The position numbers and the translations under genes were made by a program. From Candidatus Tepidiaquacellales bacterium UBA6667 (GTDB lineage Bacteria; Bacteroidota; Ignavibacteria; Tepidaquicellales; Tepidaquicellaceae), in NCBI GenBank assembly GCA_002455255.1, contig DKKL01000049.1:41115-48771 (forward strand): a stretch of DNA of 7,657 nt. The letters run 5' to 3'. The notes under the pieces were generated by a model, which was not told the origin of the DNA, did no database searches, and worked only from the letters and a program-made list of their open reading frames with translations. This document shows, piece by piece, positions 4,800-7,657 of this stretch (within the stretch, counting starts at the first letter, position 1; each line of letters opens with the position of its first letter).

Positions 4800-7364
4800 A
4801 TGAATAAGCTAAAAATTTCAATATCCATTTTACTTCCTGTATTAGCAATCTCAGTTTTTGTTTTTTATTTTTCTATTAATTCAACTGAATCTTCAAATAA
4901 CGATGATTCTTTCGATGTATTAAAAACAACAAAAATTAAAAAACCTCAGGAGCTTCGTGGCTCTCCGGGTTTTCAAAAAGAATATTTCGGAAAAACACAT
5001 TATCCCGAATCTGCAGAATTAGGACAGGAACAGATTTTAAAAATGTGGGATGAAATTGAAAATATGCCTGATGAAAAAGATTTCGGCACAACGATTGTCC
5101 CTTGGAAACAATTAGGCCCGTACGGTTCTGCGATTGATTCAACCGGTGTGCGTAAATATACAGGTAGAGTTTTAGATTTAAAAATTACAAACGGAAATTT
5201 AAAAGTTGCATCTGCTTCCGGAGGGCTTTGGGCATCAAACGGGGCAGACCCGATTCCTATGTCTGATAATCTTTCAAGTCTCGCTATCGGCAGTTTCGCA
5301 ATTCAACCCGGTGACAGTAATACCATTATAGTAGGAACAGGTGAACCTAATGTATTAGCAGGAACAGGTTTATTTAGAACATCAAACGGAGGATTAAACT
5401 GGACGCGTATCAGTATGGGAAATACTCCTCAAGGTTTTTTTAGAATTATGTATGCCCCAAACAGTCAGAGTGTAATTCACGCTGCAACAAAAAATGGATA
5501 TTACAGATCAGATAATAACGGATTAAACTGGACTCGACATTTTGAAGGTGAAGTTTCAGATGTTATTGTAAATCCAATAGACCCTAATATCGCTCATATT
5601 GGTGTTTGGGATAGAGGTACAGGGAAAGGCGGTATTTATAAATCAACCAATGCCGGTACAAATTGGACGAAGCTTACAACTCAAGGTCTTCCTACTTCAA
5701 ATGTTGGTAGAGTTTCATTGGCACTTTGCAGAAATGCTCCAAACAATATATGGGCACTAATCGGAAAAAATGATAATAATTTTCTTCTTGGTGTTTACAA
5801 AACCGCGTCTGACGGAGTATTATGGACTTCCGTATCACCAACACAAGGTGGTGATATTTTAGGAGGCGGGTTTGGATGGTATGTTCACGCAATAGGCGTT
5901 TCTGCTACTAACCCACAAGTTGCTTTAGTGGGTGGAATATGGTTATATCATACTTCAAATGGTGGAAATAACTGGCTTCAACACACTGACATAACAACAG
6001 CAAAAAATCTTCACGCAGATCAGCACGAAGTTTTATGGGGTGCAAATGGTCAGGATGTTTGGGTTGCGAATGACGGAGGTGTTTCATATTCAAATGATGG
6101 TGGAGAATCTTTTACAACGCAAGACAATTTTTATCCTATTACACAGTATGTTAATTTCGATATTGCACCAAGTAATACTAATTTTATGTTCGGGGGCTCG
6201 CGGGATAATGCGATTACAGGTACAACAGACGGTGGCAATTCGTGGATATATGCATATCCTTCAGCCGCAGATGGTGGAGGGGTTGCATTTGACCCATTCA
6301 ACCATATAATACTATATGTTACATTAGGAAACTATCCGGGCGACTTAGCTTTTCGACGAATAAGAACAATGGATTTTGGGAAAAATTGGATTAATGTAAG
6401 CAGCGGAATTGGTGCGTCAAAAGAAGAGTATCCTAAAATTCGTGCAATACCTACTTCTCCGACAACTCTTTTTACAAATTCCTGGACAGGTATGTATAAG
6501 ACGGAAAATTTCGGTATGAACTGGACACTTTATGACGCAGCTCTACCGAAGAAAATTTATGACTTTTCAGTTGGTCATTATCCACAAAATGCAAAAACAA
6601 TTGTTTATGTGTGGCTTGAATCCGCAGAAACCGGAAAGCGTCTTTATATCAGTACTAATAACGGACCTTTTGTCGAGCGTTCTAACGGACTTGAAAAGGG
6701 ACTTTGGGTAAAATCAGTAATTCCTCATCCAACAAACCAAAAATATGCTTTTGCTCTTTTGACTGGTACGGAGGGAGGAAAGAAAGTTTATAGAACTAAA
6801 GATTTCGGTATGACTTGGACGAATATTTCGAGCAACTTACCGAATGTTGTAATGTCTCATCTTGTCGTTCATCCTAAGAATTCCAATATTTTATATCTTG
6901 GAACTGAAATGGGATGTTATAAAACTACAAATCAAGGATATAACTGGTTTAGGTGGAATGAAGGAATGCCTGAAGCTGCGATTGTAACGGAAATGAAATC
7001 TGTAATGACTCCTATGAATGAATTTTTTATTTATACTTCAACATACGGCAGAGGGATTTTCAGAAGAGAAGAACCTCCGCAAAATAATCCGGGTGAAGAA
7101 ACGATGTTTCAATTATTCCAGAATTATCCAAACCCGTTTAACCCTGTAACTCAGATAACTTTTACACTTCCGGTGGAAAGCAAAGTAACTCTGAGGGTAT
7201 ATGATATAACAGGAAAATTGGTAACTACTCTTGTGAATGAAACACGGCTTTCAGGATTATATACAGAAGATTTTAACGGAACAAACTTATCATCAGGGGT
7301 TTACTTCCTGACGATAAACGCAGGTGAATTTAAAGACACTAAACGGATGATGTTAATAAAATAA
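4800..7364 (+). CDS. Secreted Asp-box (BNR) beta-propeller protein with type IX sorting domain
   Basis: An 854-residue exported protein. Residues 1-27 contain a hydrophobic segment after MNKLK, a probable Sec signal. Residues about 100-140 (WKQLGPYGS...TGRVLDLKI...ASASGGLW) are the usual entry to a BNR/sortilin-type propeller. Asp-box motifs (S/T-x-D/N-x-G-x-x-W/F) are visible near 195, 237, 282, 337, 386, 430, 476, 523, 568, 666 and 709, enough for one large or two linked propellers. HADQHEVLW (405-413) and VANDGGV (422-428) resemble conserved loops of GH74-like BNR proteins, but no catalytic pair can be assigned. The last about 85 residues (QLFQNYPNPFNP, VYDITGKLV, SSGVYFLTI, KRMMLIK) form a type A type IX secretion sorting domain, normally removed during export across the outer membrane. 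It is a lone gene with no Shine-Dalgarno; its substrate or partner is unknown. It could be an adhesin, a binding protein or a glycan hydrolase. Confidence 0.92.
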   Translation: MNKLKISISILLPVLAISVFVFYFSINSTESSNNDDSFDVLKTTKIKKPQELRGSPGFQKEYFGKTHYPESAELGQEQILKMWDEIENMPDEKDFGTTIVPWKQLGPYGSAIDSTGVRKYTGRVLDLKITNGNLKVASASGGLWASNGADPIPMSDNLSSLAIGSFAIQPGDSNTIIVGTGEPNVLAGTGLFRTSNGGLNWTRISMGNTPQGFFRIMYAPNSQSVIHAATKNGYYRSDNNGLNWTRHFEGEVSDVIVNPIDPNIAHIGVWDRGTGKGGIYKSTNAGTNWTKLTTQGLPTSNVGRVSLALCRNAPNNIWALIGKNDNNFLLGVYKTASDGVLWTSVSPTQGGDILGGGFGWYVHAIGVSATNPQVALVGGIWLYHTSNGGNNWLQHTDITTAKNLHADQHEVLWGANGQDVWVANDGGVSYSNDGGESFTTQDNFYPITQYVNFDIAPSNTNFMFGGSRDNAITGTTDGGNSWIYAYPSAADGGGVAFDPFNHIILYVTLGNYPGDLAFRRIRTMDFGKNWINVSSGIGASKEEYPKIRAIPTSPTTLFTNSWTGMYKTENFGMNWTLYDAALPKKIYDFSVGHYPQNAKTIVYVWLESAETGKRLYISTNNGPFVERSNGLEKGLWVKSVIPHPTNQKYAFALLTGTEGGKKVYRTKDFGMTWTNISSNLPNVVMSHLVVHPKNSNILYLGTEMGCYKTTNQGYNWFRWNEGMPEAAIVTEMKSVMTPMNEFFIYTSTYGRGIFRREEPPQNNPGEETMFQLFQNYPNPFNPVTQITFTLPVESKVTLRVYDITGKLVTTLVNETRLSGLYTEDFNGTNLSSGVYFLTINAGEFKDTKRMMLIK

Positions 7365-7382
7365 AGTCAGTGTCTTTTTTTT
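7332..7382 (+). terminator. Terminator straddling the stop codon of the secreted protein gene
   Basis: AAAGACACT (7332-7340), coding for K-D-T in the sorting domain, is complementary to AGTGTCTTT (7369-7377), which runs into eight T (7375-7382). The loop is long (28 bases) and contains the stop codon, so folding would need the last ribosome to be gone. The arms are perfect over 9 bp, but the long loop makes this weaker than the terminator that follows. Confidence 0.5.
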
Positions 7383-7412
7383 AAATGTCTTCTTAAAATT
7401 TTAAACACAATC

Positions 7413-7449
7413 AAAAAACCCGATAAGAACATACTCTATCGGGTTTTTT
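7413..7449. terminator. Bidirectional terminator between convergent genes
   Basis: A 13-bp perfect stem, AAAAAACCCGATA with TATCGGGTTTTTT, surrounds an 11-base loop. The A6/T6 ends give a U tract in both transcription directions, fitting its place between the convergent secreted protein gene (stop 7364) and the ATPase gene (stop 7499). It closely resembles the tRNA terminator at 4311-4346. Confidence 0.88.
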
Positions 7450-7498
7450 GTTTTAAGATTCAGATTTATTTAACTATACTCTTTATTTGTTAAAAATT

Positions 7499-7657
7499 TT
7501 AAATATTTTTTAATTTAAGCCAGTTATTAAAAAATACATCTGTCAATATTAACTCATCTTTATACCAAATTAAGAAATCATTTTTAATCAGTGATTCTAA
7601 ACCTCTTTGTATGCTACTCGGACTTCCTAATTTATATTTTGTTAAAAACTTGCTCGC
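7499..7657 (-). CDS. AAA-family ATP-binding protein, C-terminal 52 residues
   Basis: An open frame entering from the right edge and ending at TAA (7499-7501); the start and ATPase core lie outside the window. The visible residues read as a winged-helix end: KYKLGSPSSIQRGLESL, then IKNDFLIWYKDELILTD and VFFNNWLKLKNI. The order 'SPSS-x-QR-x-L-x-x-L-x-x-x-x-x-I, D-x-x-F-x-x-WL' is typical of the C-terminal helix-turn-helix region of the ATPase_2-type (archaeal-like) AAA ATP-binding proteins, whose cellular role is mostly unknown. The identification rests on this short tail only. It converges on the secreted protein gene, and the bidirectional terminator at 7413-7449 serves it. Confidence 0.75.
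   Translation of the reverse strand, partial: ASKFLTKYKLGSPSSIQRGLESLIKNDFLIWYKDELILTDVFFNNWLKLKNI

Overview
The window is A+T-rich (G+C about one third by eye) and looks like ordinary chromosome from a bacterium of the Bacteroidota/Ignavibacteriota/Chlorobi (FCB) group. The strongest clue is the C-terminus of the largest protein, a type IX secretion (type A) sorting domain with the QNYPNPFNP...SGVYF wording that is especially common in Ignavibacteriota and neighbouring lineages. Supporting clues are start codons without Shine-Dalgarno sequences and one promoter-like TAnnTTTG box in front of the tRNA. The exact phylum is an inference.

Layout from left to right: (1) the 3' part of a small secreted protein with a TonB-C-like look, closed by a strong terminator; (2) a 767-codon lipoprotein lytic transglycosylase of the MltD type with several LysM modules; (3) convergent to it, on the minus strand, a soluble GAF sensor histidine kinase. 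The terminator of the transglycosylase gene, a perfect 13-bp stem with a UUCG loop, is embedded in the last codons and stop of the kinase gene. (4) A tRNA-Thr(UGU) on the plus strand, diverging from the kinase, with its own terminator; (5) a gene-free stretch of about 495 bases holding two 71-bp near-identical direct repeats; (6) an 854-codon secreted protein with eleven visible Asp-box (BNR) repeats and a type IX sorting tail; (7) two successive terminators, the second nearly a copy of the tRNA terminator and apparently bidirectional; (8) on the minus strand, running off the right edge, the last 52 codons of an AAA-family ATP-binding protein with a winged-helix end.

Functionally the window is mostly cell-envelope and surface biology: periplasmic or outer-membrane peptidoglycan cleavage, a secreted or surface-attached beta-propeller protein, a small exported protein, plus a cytoplasmic sensor kinase without an adjacent response regulator. 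The genes are mostly single transcription units, each with its own terminator, and there is no sign that they form one pathway. I see no CRISPR array, insertion sequence, phage gene or defence system. The least explained content is non-coding: the paired 71-bp repeats, the duplicated terminator cassette, and terminators that overlap coding ends.
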